This document shows, in pieces, positions 17,099 to 25,938 of a stretch of DNA of 64,000 bases. The notes under the pieces are model-generated. The model did not search any database, was not told where the DNA came from, and saw nothing but the letters and a program-made list of their open reading frames with translations. The number at the start of each line of letters is the position of its first letter. The stretch's first letter is position 1. The position numbers were made by a program, and so were the translations under genes. Source of the stretch: Limnobacter sp. SAORIC-580 (GTDB taxonomy: Bacteria; Pseudomonadota; Gammaproteobacteria; Burkholderiales; Burkholderiaceae_B); assembly GCF_013004065.1 (NCBI RefSeq), contig NZ_CP053084.1:3224001-3288000 (forward strand), read 5' to 3'.

Positions 17099-18084
17099 GG
17101 GTACACAAAATCAACGGCGTTGGGTTTTATTTTTCGCAATAGACTGGAATCAATGAAATTCAAGAACTCGGGTTCGGCCAAGGCTGAGCCAACATGCCCT
17201 TCACGCCGAGCCCATCGGGCCTGACCCTGCACGGTAGTCAACAAGGACTGCTGCAAGGTCAGCTCGAACTGATAGGTGGACCAGGCTGCTTTTACTGTGT
17301 CAAGATCAATACCCACATCACGTGCCAGTATTCGTTTGGCCTCGTCGGGATTCTTCTTGATAAATTGAATTGCCTCATCCAGCGCGCCTAACACGGCAAT
17401 CGATTTGCGGGTTTGTGCCAAGCGGTATTCGTTGCTAACCAGCAGGTTGAAGGTTTGGCTGTACAGTTTGGGCGTATCAATTACCGCAACATCTGCGCCG
17501 CCTAGCTCCAGTGCAATATGCCCCCAGGGTTCCCACACCGAAATTGCATCCACCTCGCCTTTGGCCAAGGCAGCCGCCAAGGCCTCTGGCCCCATGGGCA
17601 CCGGTACTGTGGTTTTAGGGTCAATGCCGTTGTACAACAAAAACAAATCCATGTAGTAATGGGAAGAGGCCTTTTCCACATAACCAATTCGCTTGCCAGT
17701 CAAACCCTTGGTGCCACCTTTCACCGCCGCCTTCCGAACCACGAATTTCATGTCGTCTTTGTTGGTGTTGAAAGTGGTCACCAGGCCAATTGGTTTGCCT
17801 TGAAAAACCGCAAACATGAATGGCAGTTCTGAAGAAGTGGCCATGTCGACCCGCCCCTCCGTCAGTTCCTTCACACACCGGTTGCCACCCAGGCATTCAA
17901 TCAACACCGGCTCAACCTTGTGCTTTGCAAACAGGTTTTTGTCTTTGGCCACAAAAAATGGCAAAGATAACGGCGATTTGGACACTGCAATGCGTGGCTC
18001 ACTGGCCCATCCCAAGGAAGACAAGCCCATGAATGCACAAAACATGACGGTGGAGAAACGCGCAAGACGCAGGCGACTGAACAT
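17095..18084 (-). CDS. Periplasmic substrate-binding protein coupled to a histidine kinase (copy 2)
   Basis: 329 residues with a signal peptide (cleavage near GWASE). Same NMT1/SsuA-type fold and same motifs as the copy at 13.3 kb: PRIAVSKSPLSLPFFVAKDKNLF, DMATSSELPFMFA, GKRIGYVEKASSHYYMD, DAISVWEPWG, and terminal NAVDFVYP. There is no transporter gene nearby. The stop overlaps the kinase start by 4 bases, a strong sign that the two proteins work together, as in LuxP/LuxQ or TorT/TorS. In family members an anionic or aromatic small molecule is bound; the ligand here is unknown. Confidence 0.87.
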   Translation of the reverse strand: MFSRLRLARFSTVMFCAFMGLSSLGWASEPRIAVSKSPLSLPFFVAKDKNLFAKHKVEPVLIECLGGNRCVKELTEGRVDMATSSELPFMFAVFQGKPIGLVTTFNTNKDDMKFVVRKAAVKGGTKGLTGKRIGYVEKASSHYYMDLFLLYNGIDPKTTVPVPMGPEALAAALAKGEVDAISVWEPWGHIALELGGADVAVIDTPKLYSQTFNLLVSNEYRLAQTRKSIAVLGALDEAIQFIKKNPDEAKRILARDVGIDLDTVKAAWSTYQFELTLQQSLLTTVQGQARWARREGHVGSALAEPEFLNFIDSSLLRKIKPNAVDFVYP

Positions 18085-18147
18085 GGGGGCTTGAAATCAA
18101 AGTGATAACTCACCCACAGTGCGCGTTTTGCAAGGAAGCAATCGAAG

Positions 18148-18172
18148 AAAAAGGGGGCTTTCGCCCCCTTTT
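18148..18172 (-). terminator. Rho-independent terminator downstream of the acylase gene
   Basis: Minus-strand stem AAAAGGGGGC / GCCCCCTTTT (10 bp) with a GAAA tetraloop and a T run. It lies 45 bases after the acylase stop and also between the 33-bp element and binding-protein gene 2, so it could instead act as an attenuator for that gene. Confidence 0.85.
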
Positions 18173-18173
18173 A

Positions 18174-18206
18174 TTGTTACTTTACACTTATTGTCAATTT
18201 AACATT
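18174..18206 (-). promoter_or_regulatory. Shared 33-bp upstream element, copy 2
   Basis: Plus-strand form TTGTTACTTTACACT - 7 bases - AATTTAACATT, 90 bp before the start of binding-protein gene 2 and immediately ahead of the terminator hairpin in the direction of transcription. On the minus strand it contains TTGACA and flanking TGTTAC/GTAACA arms. See copy 1 at 14349-14381. Confidence 0.6.
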
Positions 18207-18216
18207 TGTAACACGC

Positions 18217-20937
18217 TCAGTTTGACGCCCTTTGCTGGCGTAACACCTTGGTTTGACCCACTTTGGCCGCCTGAATTTGAGCATCGGTGTAAGGCAAACG
18301 AGCCCAGTTTTTCTGGGAATACGCCTTGGTGTAATCGTCAAAGTGCGGATTGGCTGGGTCAGTCGAGAGTGAATAGGTCAACATGGCGTCGGCCTGTGGT
18401 TTGCCATTCGCATCCCAGGTCACAGCCTGAATGTAGCTGTTGCCGTACGTAACTTTGTAGCCTTCAGAATTCAGACGGCTTGGTTCTGTACTCACAATCG
18501 TAAACGCACCTTCAGGGCTTGTACCCCCGAAAATTGGCGTGGCACTGGCCTGTACTCCAGATTTTTGAATATTGCCCAAAGGCTCGTCCAGCGCAAAACC
18601 AGCGGCTTGTACCGCCAAAATTGCATCGGCCAAAGCAGCTGAGGTAAACGGATTGGCAATGTTCAATGTGTTGGGTGTGTTCACCGGGTCAACCGCATTG
18701 AAGCCATTGGCCCACAAATTGGTTGGCAATGACAATGGCACTGGCACATCAAACGGCAAATGCAGTTGAGGCACGCCCACAGGCAAACCACCAGGGTTGG
18801 CAATCGCCCGGCTCCAAAACTCACGCCACAAGTGTGCACCTTTGCTATCCAGGTTGGCTTTGCCATCCCAAGCACCCAAAGCGGCACAAGCGTCCGCGGT
18901 TTGCACTGGCATCAAGCTGGTACTCAACAACACGGGTACTTGGCACAGCGCATCCACCACCGATTGCTTGGCCAAAGTAGCGGAATAAATTTCGCTGTTC
19001 AGCGCAATGTCTTTCAGGTTGTCTTGCGTAAAACGGTTGCCGGGCAGTCCATCAGCCCCGCCCAAACGGCGTTCCGCTTGCAGGGTGCACAAGCGGGTAC
19101 GCAAGGTACGCTCCGCATTTTCATCACCAATAATCCGGTTAAAACCAGTCAGCGGCTGACGTGGGTTGCTCAGCCAGTGGCTGTCGTTGCAGTTGGTTAC
19201 ATAATCGTCACGCTGAAGCGTGGGCAAGTTACCCGGGCCAAAAATGCCGGGCGCGGGTGCATCGGGGTCACTACCCCACTCGCAGGCTTCGCGTGAGCCA
19301 TTGAGCACAGGTAAACCTGGTGACAACTGACCCACCACCGTGTTGAAAGGTTCTGCTGCACAATCGGCAATTTTTTCATCGGTCACATGCGGCACCACAG
19401 TCACGTCACCATAGTAAGCAGGCCTGCCCGGGCCACTGGCCACGGTGTTTACCCAAGGCACACCCAGTTCACTACCGTGCAAGCCGATAAACTCTTCCAG
19501 GGATTTGGCAAGGTTCCACTTGGCAAACTGGTTGATTAGTCGGTCATTCTCCAGGTTTGCATCGCGAAGCGTAAATGCCATCAACTGGTTCCAGCCTAGC
19601 ACCGGCACTCCGCTGGCCTCCAGCACCAACATCGGCCCATAATGACTGCGATACATGGTGCGCTGCATTTTCGTAATGCTGCCATCGGCCTGCTTCACCT
19701 CAATTTCAGTGGGCAGGGCGATCATGTCGCGCATCTCACCCTCGTACATGTACTGAGTGGGGTTGGCCGGGTTGATTTGCAACTGGTAAAGCGTAAAGCG
19801 GAAAGCAGTTGAAACCGTGTGGCTCCAGGCCACGTGCTCGTTAAAACCAATCAACACCGCGGGCACGCCATAAAGGCCCACACCCATGATGTCCATGGCC
19901 TTTTCGCCATTCAGTTCAAGAATATTGTGGCTTAGGTACAAACGCTCTGTACCCTTCCATGGAAAGTGGGGGTTGCCGTACACCAGCGACTGGCCATTGG
20001 CGGTTGCGTCTTTGCCAAACGCGTACATATTGCTACCGAAGTGATCCTTGTTCTGCATGGCAGTGAAAGGGTTCGGGTTCGCCTTCAGCAAAGCCACTTG
20101 CTCGGCAACGCCGGGGGTTTTGGCTTTTTTACCCGCACTGGCTACAGGTAACGCAGGGGCTCCACCGCCCGCAGGCAAACCGGGCAACACACCCGGTGGC
20201 TGTGCATTGCCAATTTCAGTCACAAACACCGAGCTGCTGGCCAACACAGCCAGGCGCACAAAGCGGCGATACATGTCGTCTGTCGTAATTGGGGCCAGCC
20301 ATTCAGCATCAGCACAAGCGGCATGCGCGGGCACCTTGCTGCCATCGGGCTGTTCATACTCATGCTCGCCTGCTTTCAATTCTGTAATGTAGCGGTTCAC
20401 GCCATCGGCATAACCGGCCACTACGTTCTGAAAATCGGGAATGGTCTTGTCGCGGGTGCGCTGCCAGGCATTGCGGGTAATTCCATCAGCGCCTTCTTCT
20501 TCAAAGGCAAAAAGGCTTTTCCAGAAGAAGTCGCTGGCCACGTTGTTGGCCGTCGAGCCATTGGGCTCAATGGTGTAGGTGCCGTCGGGGCCAAAGAAGC
20601 GTGAACGCTCGCCTCGAATGGTCAACAGGTCCTCAAGAAATACGCAGAGGTTGTCTTGCGCAAAGGCGTAACCTTGCCCATAACCCAAGCTGCCGTAATC
20701 CTTGGCTCGAATGTGCGGCACACCGAAAGTGGTGCGGGTAATGCTCACATCGTATTTCAGGTTGGGATTCTCGTTGGGATTGGTTCGCCCATCGGTGCCA
20801 GCAATGTCGTTGTTGTTGCTGCCCAGGCAACCCGCCAACATCAACAGGGCAGCACTGGCTGCGCCCACCTGTAGACCACGCCGCAACGCGGCCTTGTTCG
20901 TCAAGCCTGTAATCACTGCTGTCTCCTCTGCTTTCAT
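18217..20937 (-). CDS. Penicillin-acylase-family (Ntn hydrolase) lipoprotein, possible AHL or aculeacin acylase
   Basis: 906 residues. After a hydrophobic stretch the lipobox LMLAGC (Cys37) predicts an outer-membrane or periplasmic lipoprotein. The family order is present: ITRTTFGVPHIRAKDYGSLGYGQGYAFAQDN for the alpha chain, then the autoprocessing site HFG/SNMYAFG with nucleophile Ser302, GNPHFPW, IGFNEHVAWSHT and YRSHYGPML in the beta chain. Relatives (PvdQ, QuiP, AAC) hydrolyse acyl-homoserine lactones, aculeacin or penicillins; the substrate here cannot be assigned. It is single-gene, with its own terminator, and divergent from mmsA with two palindromic operators between them. Confidence 0.87.
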   Translation of the reverse strand: MKAEETAVITGLTNKAALRRGLQVGAASAALLMLAGCLGSNNNDIAGTDGRTNPNENPNLKYDVSITRTTFGVPHIRAKDYGSLGYGQGYAFAQDNLCVFLEDLLTIRGERSRFFGPDGTYTIEPNGSTANNVASDFFWKSLFAFEEEGADGITRNAWQRTRDKTIPDFQNVVAGYADGVNRYITELKAGEHEYEQPDGSKVPAHAACADAEWLAPITTDDMYRRFVRLAVLASSSVFVTEIGNAQPPGVLPGLPAGGGAPALPVASAGKKAKTPGVAEQVALLKANPNPFTAMQNKDHFGSNMYAFGKDATANGQSLVYGNPHFPWKGTERLYLSHNILELNGEKAMDIMGVGLYGVPAVLIGFNEHVAWSHTVSTAFRFTLYQLQINPANPTQYMYEGEMRDMIALPTEIEVKQADGSITKMQRTMYRSHYGPMLVLEASGVPVLGWNQLMAFTLRDANLENDRLINQFAKWNLAKSLEEFIGLHGSELGVPWVNTVASGPGRPAYYGDVTVVPHVTDEKIADCAAEPFNTVVGQLSPGLPVLNGSREACEWGSDPDAPAPGIFGPGNLPTLQRDDYVTNCNDSHWLSNPRQPLTGFNRIIGDENAERTLRTRLCTLQAERRLGGADGLPGNRFTQDNLKDIALNSEIYSATLAKQSVVDALCQVPVLLSTSLMPVQTADACAALGAWDGKANLDSKGAHLWREFWSRAIANPGGLPVGVPQLHLPFDVPVPLSLPTNLWANGFNAVDPVNTPNTLNIANPFTSAALADAILAVQAAGFALDEPLGNIQKSGVQASATPIFGGTSPEGAFTIVSTEPSRLNSEGYKVTYGNSYIQAVTWDANGKPQADAMLTYSLSTDPANPHFDDYTKAYSQKNWARLPYTDAQIQAAKVGQTKVLRQQRASN

Positions 20938-20949
20938 TCTGGGCCCACC

Positions 20950-20974
20950 TTAGTGACAGGCCTTATGTCAGTAA
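20950..20974. promoter_or_regulatory. Palindromic operator 1 in the acylase-mmsA divergent region
   Basis: TTAGTGACA - 7 bases - TGTCAGTAA, arms matching at 8 of 9 positions. It lies 12 bp upstream of the acylase start and so would overlap its promoter or leader. It shares the TTACTGACA half-site with operator 2. Confidence 0.5.
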
Positions 20975-21011
20975 TACCTCCGACAATTACAATTGGATTA
21001 AAAATCAGGGC

Positions 21012-21033
21012 TTTACTGACAGGCTTCAGTAAA
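21012..21033. promoter_or_regulatory. Palindromic operator 2 in the acylase-mmsA divergent region
   Basis: TTTACTGA - 6 bases (CAGGCT) - TCAGTAAA is a perfect inverted repeat. Its TTACTGACA core matches the right arm of operator 1 in inverted orientation, and the two centres are about 60 bp apart, six helical turns. A shared dimeric repressor for both divergent genes is likely; no regulator gene is adjacent. Confidence 0.55.
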
Positions 21034-21155
21034 TTGCCAGTGCATGGTGCGCTCATCGAAAATTTCCGGAAGCTTGGTGTTAGCACCGATTCAATCCACC
21101 CCGTGCTTGCGCGACAATGTCAGTCTTTCCGAAGCAAACAAGCAGGCCCAGACAC

Positions 21156-22667
21156 ATGCAACCCTACAAAAACGATCAAACTGTCGCCCACTTCATCAAC
21201 GGCAATTCCGTGAGCGTGGCTGGCAGCAAAACAGCCAATGTATTCAACCCGTCGCTGGGCAGGGTCGCCCGCCAGGTTGAGCTGGCCGATGTAGCCACTG
21301 TGAACAAAGCCGTGGAAGCTGCCAAAGCAGCATTGCCAGCCTGGGCCAACAAGCCGCCGCTTCAGCGCGTGCGCATCATGAACAAATTTTTGGCCTTGAT
21401 GAACCAGCACCGCGACGAACTGGCCGCCATCATCACGGCCGAGCACGGCAAAGTATTCACCGATGCGCAGGGCGAGGTTAGCCGTGGCATCGACATCATT
21501 GAATTTGCCTGCGGCATTCCGCAATTGCTCAAGGGCGACTACACCGAACAGGTTTCCACCAACATCGACAACTGGACCCTGCGCCAGCCTGTGGGCGTGG
21601 TGGCCGGCATTACCCCGTTCAACTTCCCCTGCATGGTGCCGTGCTGGATGTTCCCCGTGGCGATTGCCTGCGGCAATACCTTCATTCTGAAACCCAGCGA
21701 ACGCGACCCCAGCGCTGGCAACTTCATGGCCAGGCTGCTGAAAGAAGCCGGCCTGCCCGATGGTGTATTCAACGTGGTACACGGCGACAAACTGGCTGTG
21801 GAAACCCTGCTGAATCACCCCGATGTGGCCGCACTCAGCTTTGTGGGCTCTACCCCCATTGCCAAATTCATTTACGAAACAGGTGCCCGCAACGGCAAAC
21901 GCGTGCAAGCCCTGGGCGGCGCGAAAAACCACCTGTTGGTGATGCCCGATGCAGATCTGGACCAGGTCACTGACGCACTCATCGGTGCCGCCTACGGCAG
22001 CGCGGGTGAACGTTGCATGGCCATTTCCGTGGCTGTGATGGTGGGCGATGTGGGCGACAAGCTGATCCCCAAACTGGCCGCCCGCCTGAAAACATTGAAG
22101 GTAACAGACGGCATGGATTTGTCAGCTGAGATGGGGCCAATCGTGACCGCCGAGGCATTGAAGCGCATTGAGGACTACGTCCAAATTGGCGTGGACGAAG
22201 GCGCCACACTGGTGGTGGATGGTCGCGGCCAAAAACCAGCCGGTTTCGAAACTGGCTTTTACACCGGCGGCACTTTGTTCGACCACGTCAAGCCCAACAT
22301 GCGCATTTATCTGGAAGAAATTTTCGGGCCCGTGCTCAGCTGCGTGCGCGTGGCCAACTTTGCAGAAGGCCTGGATTTGATCAACAGCCACCAATACGGC
22401 AACGGCGTAAGCTGCTACACCCGCGACGGCAATGTGGCCCGCGAATTTGGCCGTCAGGTGCAAGTGGGCATGGTAGGCATCAACGTGCCCATTCCTGTGC
22501 CAATGGCATGGCACGGCTTCGGCGGCTGGAAGGCAAGCCTGTTCGGCGACATGCATGCGTACGGCGAAGAAGGTGTTCGCTTCTACACCCGCCAGAAATC
22601 CATCATGCAGCGCTGGCCAGACAGCATCGAGAAAGGTGCTGAATTCGTCATGCCCACCTCGAAATAA
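21156..22667 (+). CDS. mmsA: Methylmalonate-semialdehyde dehydrogenase (CoA-acylating)
   Basis: About 503 residues, the family length. The N-terminus [28 protein letters not shown], the NAD site segment [23 protein letters not shown], and the catalytic motif [11 protein letters not shown] with Cys287 identify the MmsA/IolA family rather than ordinary aldehyde dehydrogenases. It converts (methyl)malonate semialdehyde to propionyl- or acetyl-CoA, using CoA and NAD+, in valine, beta-alanine or inositol breakdown. ATG 21156 is preferred to 21117 by comparison with usual N-termini. No other valine-pathway genes are adjacent. Confidence 0.9.
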   Translation: MQPYKNDQTVAHFINGNSVSVAGSKTANVFNPSLGRVARQVELADVATVNKAVEAAKAALPAWANKPPLQRVRIMNKFLALMNQHRDELAAIITAEHGKVFTDAQGEVSRGIDIIEFACGIPQLLKGDYTEQVSTNIDNWTLRQPVGVVAGITPFNFPCMVPCWMFPVAIACGNTFILKPSERDPSAGNFMARLLKEAGLPDGVFNVVHGDKLAVETLLNHPDVAALSFVGSTPIAKFIYETGARNGKRVQALGGAKNHLLVMPDADLDQVTDALIGAAYGSAGERCMAISVAVMVGDVGDKLIPKLAARLKTLKVTDGMDLSAEMGPIVTAEALKRIEDYVQIGVDEGATLVVDGRGQKPAGFETGFYTGGTLFDHVKPNMRIYLEEIFGPVLSCVRVANFAEGLDLINSHQYGNGVSCYTRDGNVAREFGRQVQVGMVGINVPIPVPMAWHGFGGWKASLFGDMHAYGEEGVRFYTRQKSIMQRWPDSIEKGAEFVMPTSK

Positions 22668-22719
22668 AGCAATTCGCGTAGACTAAGTCCAACTCAACTT
22701 CGGCTGCGCGAACTCTTCC

Positions 22720-24909
22720 TTGAACACCGAATTCAAAGCGGGCGCACTGGTCGCATTCGGTGGATACGCTCAGGCAATTGTGTATGGCATGTTGGCCTTT
22801 GCCCCATTGGGTCAGGCCGGTCTGGCATATGGTATTTACGCAGGTTTGGCCAGCGCATTTCTGGGCGGCTTGCTGGGCGCTTTGTTTGGTAGAGCGCCTG
22901 TTCAATTCGGTGGACCACGTTCTTCAACCGCACTGATTGTCGCTGGTTCCTTGCTCGGTTTTCTGCAAATTACCAGCAACCACTCAGATCTCATGCTGTT
23001 GTTGATGCTTGAAATTGCACTTGCGGGCCTGTTGATCGCACTGGCCCAACAACAGGGTGTAGGCAAGTTGATGCAGTTTTTGCCAGCCCCGGTGCTCATT
23101 GGCATGAACACCACACTGGGTCTTTTCTCAGCCTACAAATTGCTGCCCGCCATGCTGGGCTTTGCTGTGTACACCACCGCCCTGCAAGCCGCCAGCACCC
23201 CTGCCTTGTTTTCACCCATGGCGCTCAGTGTGTCGGCAATTACAGTTGCCGTGCTGCTGTACTTCCGCGCCATACGCCCCAACCCTCTTGGCCTGGTGTA
23301 CGGCCTGGCCTGCGGCTTTGCGCTGCACGGCGTGCTGCTTTGGGCATGGCCCGGCACATTGCCCGTGCAAACTGTAGCCGCCATGCCCAACCACCCATTG
23401 TGGCAAAACCTGGATACAACCAGCCTTGTGGGCAGCGTTCAACAGGTGTCTGCCTTGTTGCTGGGTACACCTGGCCTGCTGCTTCAGGTGTTGGTGGGTG
23501 CGGCGGTGCTGGCCTTGCTGGTGGTGCTGGAAAGCATGCAATCGTTGTTGCAAGTCGACCAAACGCTCGGCACCCGGCACAACACCCGCCGAGAATTGAA
23601 CACCCTGGCACTGGCCAATGTTCTGTGCGGCCTGGCCTTGGCGCTGCCCAGCTCAAACTACTTTTCCAGAAGCAACGCTGCCTTGGGTGTGGGTGCCCAG
23701 CACCGCCAAAGCGAAGCCTGGTACGTGGGCCTGCTGGGCCTGCTTTTGCTGCTCACCTGGCCAATTCTGGCTCAGCTGCCCCTGCACATTCTTGCCACTG
23801 CGGTGGCAGTCAGCTCCCTGTTTCTGATTCAAGGCAACACACTGGACTTGATCAGGCGTTTCGCAGCGCGCAGCACGCGCCGCAAAATGGCACCCACAGA
23901 ACGCTTCACCGTGTGGGTGGTGCTCAGCATGGTATTTGTCACCGGGATCAGCAATTTGCTCATCGGCACCTTGGTCGGCGTGCTGTTTGTGGCAGCTTAC
24001 TTTCTGCAACAACAATCCGGCAGTGGTCTGCGCAGCATTGAATCCAAGCCCGCGGCGCGTTCACGCAGCATGCGCCCGCGCGCCCACCGCCAACAACTCG
24101 ACGCCGCCTTTGAACACTTGGCCTGGGTACGCTTTGAGGGCAATCTGTTTTTTGGCAATGCCCCTGCCATTGCAATACGACTACAAGACGAATTGGCACC
24201 GGCGCAATCCGCTGTGCTCGATTTCACCCACCTGCGCTACATTGACGACACCGCCTGCGACTGCCTTGAGCGGCTTTTCAAACAAGGGTTGCCACGCACC
24301 CAAACCGTGGCCGTGCTGCCCACACACGAACAAGCCATGGGCGGTGAACCCCTGTTGCACAGTTGCCTTGCGCGTCTGGGGATTGCCACACAAGGCCACA
24401 TTGACGACGCCTTTTGGCACATTGAAAACCTGTTGCTGGGTCAAATCGCTTTCGACAATATGGCATACAGCGCCGATAGCACCCTTGAAAACAGCCACCT
24501 GTGCGATCACATGAGCCCTGCACAAAAAAAGGCCTTTTGTGCACACTGGTTAACCAAGACCCTGCCCGCAGGCCAAGCCCTGTTCACCGAAGGCGCTGAG
24601 CCTTGCGGCTTGTATGTGTTGCGGCAAGGGCAATTGAGTGCGTGGCACCACACCGGCCACAGCAATGAAAGATTGATGCGGTTTTGCCCCGGCAGCATGG
24701 TTGGCGAAATGGCACTGATTGACCGCAAACCGCGTTCAGCCACAGTGCGCGCAGACACCGACTGCACACTGCTATTTCTGCCCATTGCACAATTTGACCA
24801 GTTGCAGGAATACCAGCCCGAATTAAGCCAGATTCTTCAGAATAACCTCGCCCGCGAACTGGCCCTGCGCATTCGCCTGGCCAACCAAAGCCTCGCGCTG
24901 CTGCAATAA
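22720..24909 (+). CDS. SulP-family anion transporter fused to STAS and cyclic-nucleotide-binding domains
   Basis: 729 residues in three parts: a membrane domain of about ten or more helices (1-430) with the SulP-type QFGGPRSSTALIVAG and SSNYFSRSNAALGVGAQ segments; a STAS domain (about 460-560; FEGNLFFGNAPAI, VLDFTHLRYIDDTA); and a C-terminal Crp-like cNMP domain (about 590-720; LFTEGAEPCGLYVLRQGQL, GEMALIDRKPRSATVRA). This predicts bicarbonate/sulfate-type transport gated by a nucleotide or a partner protein. TTG 22720 is the only standard start between the upstream in-frame stop (22684) and residue 24. Confidence 0.87.
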   Translation: MNTEFKAGALVAFGGYAQAIVYGMLAFAPLGQAGLAYGIYAGLASAFLGGLLGALFGRAPVQFGGPRSSTALIVAGSLLGFLQITSNHSDLMLLLMLEIALAGLLIALAQQQGVGKLMQFLPAPVLIGMNTTLGLFSAYKLLPAMLGFAVYTTALQAASTPALFSPMALSVSAITVAVLLYFRAIRPNPLGLVYGLACGFALHGVLLWAWPGTLPVQTVAAMPNHPLWQNLDTTSLVGSVQQVSALLLGTPGLLLQVLVGAAVLALLVVLESMQSLLQVDQTLGTRHNTRRELNTLALANVLCGLALALPSSNYFSRSNAALGVGAQHRQSEAWYVGLLGLLLLLTWPILAQLPLHILATAVAVSSLFLIQGNTLDLIRRFAARSTRRKMAPTERFTVWVVLSMVFVTGISNLLIGTLVGVLFVAAYFLQQQSGSGLRSIESKPAARSRSMRPRAHRQQLDAAFEHLAWVRFEGNLFFGNAPAIAIRLQDELAPAQSAVLDFTHLRYIDDTACDCLERLFKQGLPRTQTVAVLPTHEQAMGGEPLLHSCLARLGIATQGHIDDAFWHIENLLLGQIAFDNMAYSADSTLENSHLCDHMSPAQKKAFCAHWLTKTLPAGQALFTEGAEPCGLYVLRQGQLSAWHHTGHSNERLMRFCPGSMVGEMALIDRKPRSATVRADTDCTLLFLPIAQFDQLQEYQPELSQILQNNLARELALRIRLANQSLALLQ

Positions 24910-24994
24910 ACCGTGCACCACTAGAGGAATTCCTCTTTGTGTACAGCCCCGCCTTGCCGTATTTTCTCGGGTGTGCACAACCTTGTAACACCCC

Positions 24995-25720
24995 ATGAAC
25001 AAAGCAGAATTCCAGAAACGTTACGGCAATTCAATTGGCAAACCCAAACTCAGCCTGTTATTGGGCGAGGCCAAAACACCATTCGAAGCCGCCAAGCTGG
25101 CCGTGGGCTGGCGTTTTCTTGCCCGCAAGAATGTAGGCCAGGGCCAAACCGTGTTGTTGCTTCCGGGCTTTGGTGCCAGTTCCAGCAGCATGACCTTCAT
25201 CAAACGCTACCTGAATTCTTTGGGCTACAAGGCCGTGCACTGGTCTGCCGGTTTCAATCACGGTGAAGTGGGCAAACTGCTTCCACAGGTGATTGCCGAC
25301 ATCAAGGAACATTCCGAGCAGGCTCAAGCCCCGATCAAACTGCTGGGCTGGAGTCTGGGTGGCTACCTGGCTCGCGAGGCTGCACGTGAGGTGCAACAAA
25401 ACGTGAGCCGCATCGTCACCATTGGCAGCCCGGTCATTGGCGGGCCAAAATACACGGCAGTAAAAACGCTCTACGACATTCGAGGGCTGGATGTGGAATC
25501 CATTGAAAACAGCACGCTGAAACGGTTCGAGCATCCAATTGTTTGCCCCATCGTCGCGCTGTACTGCAAGAAAGACTCCATCGTAAGTTGGCAAGCCTGT
25601 ATCGACCGTTTCAGCCCCAATGTTGAGCACATCGAAATCGACACCCCCCACCTGGCCATGGGCGTCAGCAAGGAAGTCATGAACCTGCTGCCTTATGCCT
25701 TGGGTACACCGCTGAAATAG
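24995..25720 (+). CDS. Alpha/beta hydrolase
   Basis: 241 residues, cytosolic, with LLLPGFGASSSS as oxyanion loop, nucleophile elbow GWSLGGYLAREAA (Ser120), acid candidate Asp in YCKKDSIVSW and His in DTPHLAMG, giving a complete catalytic triad in canonical order. This fits a lipase/esterase of the type annotated as alpha/beta hydrolase; substrate unknown. ATG 24995 follows a short purine-poor leader. It stands alone between the SulP gene and the CBS-domain gene, all in the same direction. Confidence 0.83.
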   Translation: MNKAEFQKRYGNSIGKPKLSLLLGEAKTPFEAAKLAVGWRFLARKNVGQGQTVLLLPGFGASSSSMTFIKRYLNSLGYKAVHWSAGFNHGEVGKLLPQVIADIKEHSEQAQAPIKLLGWSLGGYLAREAAREVQQNVSRIVTIGSPVIGGPKYTAVKTLYDIRGLDVESIENSTLKRFEHPIVCPIVALYCKKDSIVSWQACIDRFSPNVEHIEIDTPHLAMGVSKEVMNLLPYALGTPLK

Positions 25721-25757
25721 ACGGGTATTCACCTGTGTCCTCCGGGCTTTTACTGAC

Positions 25758-25785
25758 TTGAAACTTTTTGCCAGCAGCGTAGACT
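25758..25785 (+). promoter_or_regulatory. Candidate sigma-70 promoter of the CBS-domain gene
   Basis: TTGAAA (25758-25763), 16-base spacer, TAGACT (25780-25785). It leaves a leader of about 145 nt before the CBS gene. The same GCGTAGACTAA string occurs upstream of the SulP gene at about 22676-22686, suggesting a common -10 style. Confidence 0.45.
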
Positions 25786-25938
25786 AAATTTCTAGTGGAC
25801 GGTGCTCGCACTGCCACGACACAAGGCAACAAACCCTTGTGCCTGTACCCCCTTTTGCATGCAGTCCGTCCTGCAAATTCGCCCGCCGGCCCCAAGTCGG
25901 CGGATGCATCAAGACTGTGCGTCAAAAAGGGTTTCAAC

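Noticed and set aside
13268..18084. Nitrate/sulfonate ABC import system
   Set aside because: Only binding proteins are present; the coupled genes are histidine kinases and no permease or ATPase is found nearby.
21120..21932. Minus-strand open frame opposite mmsA
   Set aside because: Codon-bias shadow of mmsA; composition rich in His/Gly/Val typical of antisense frames.
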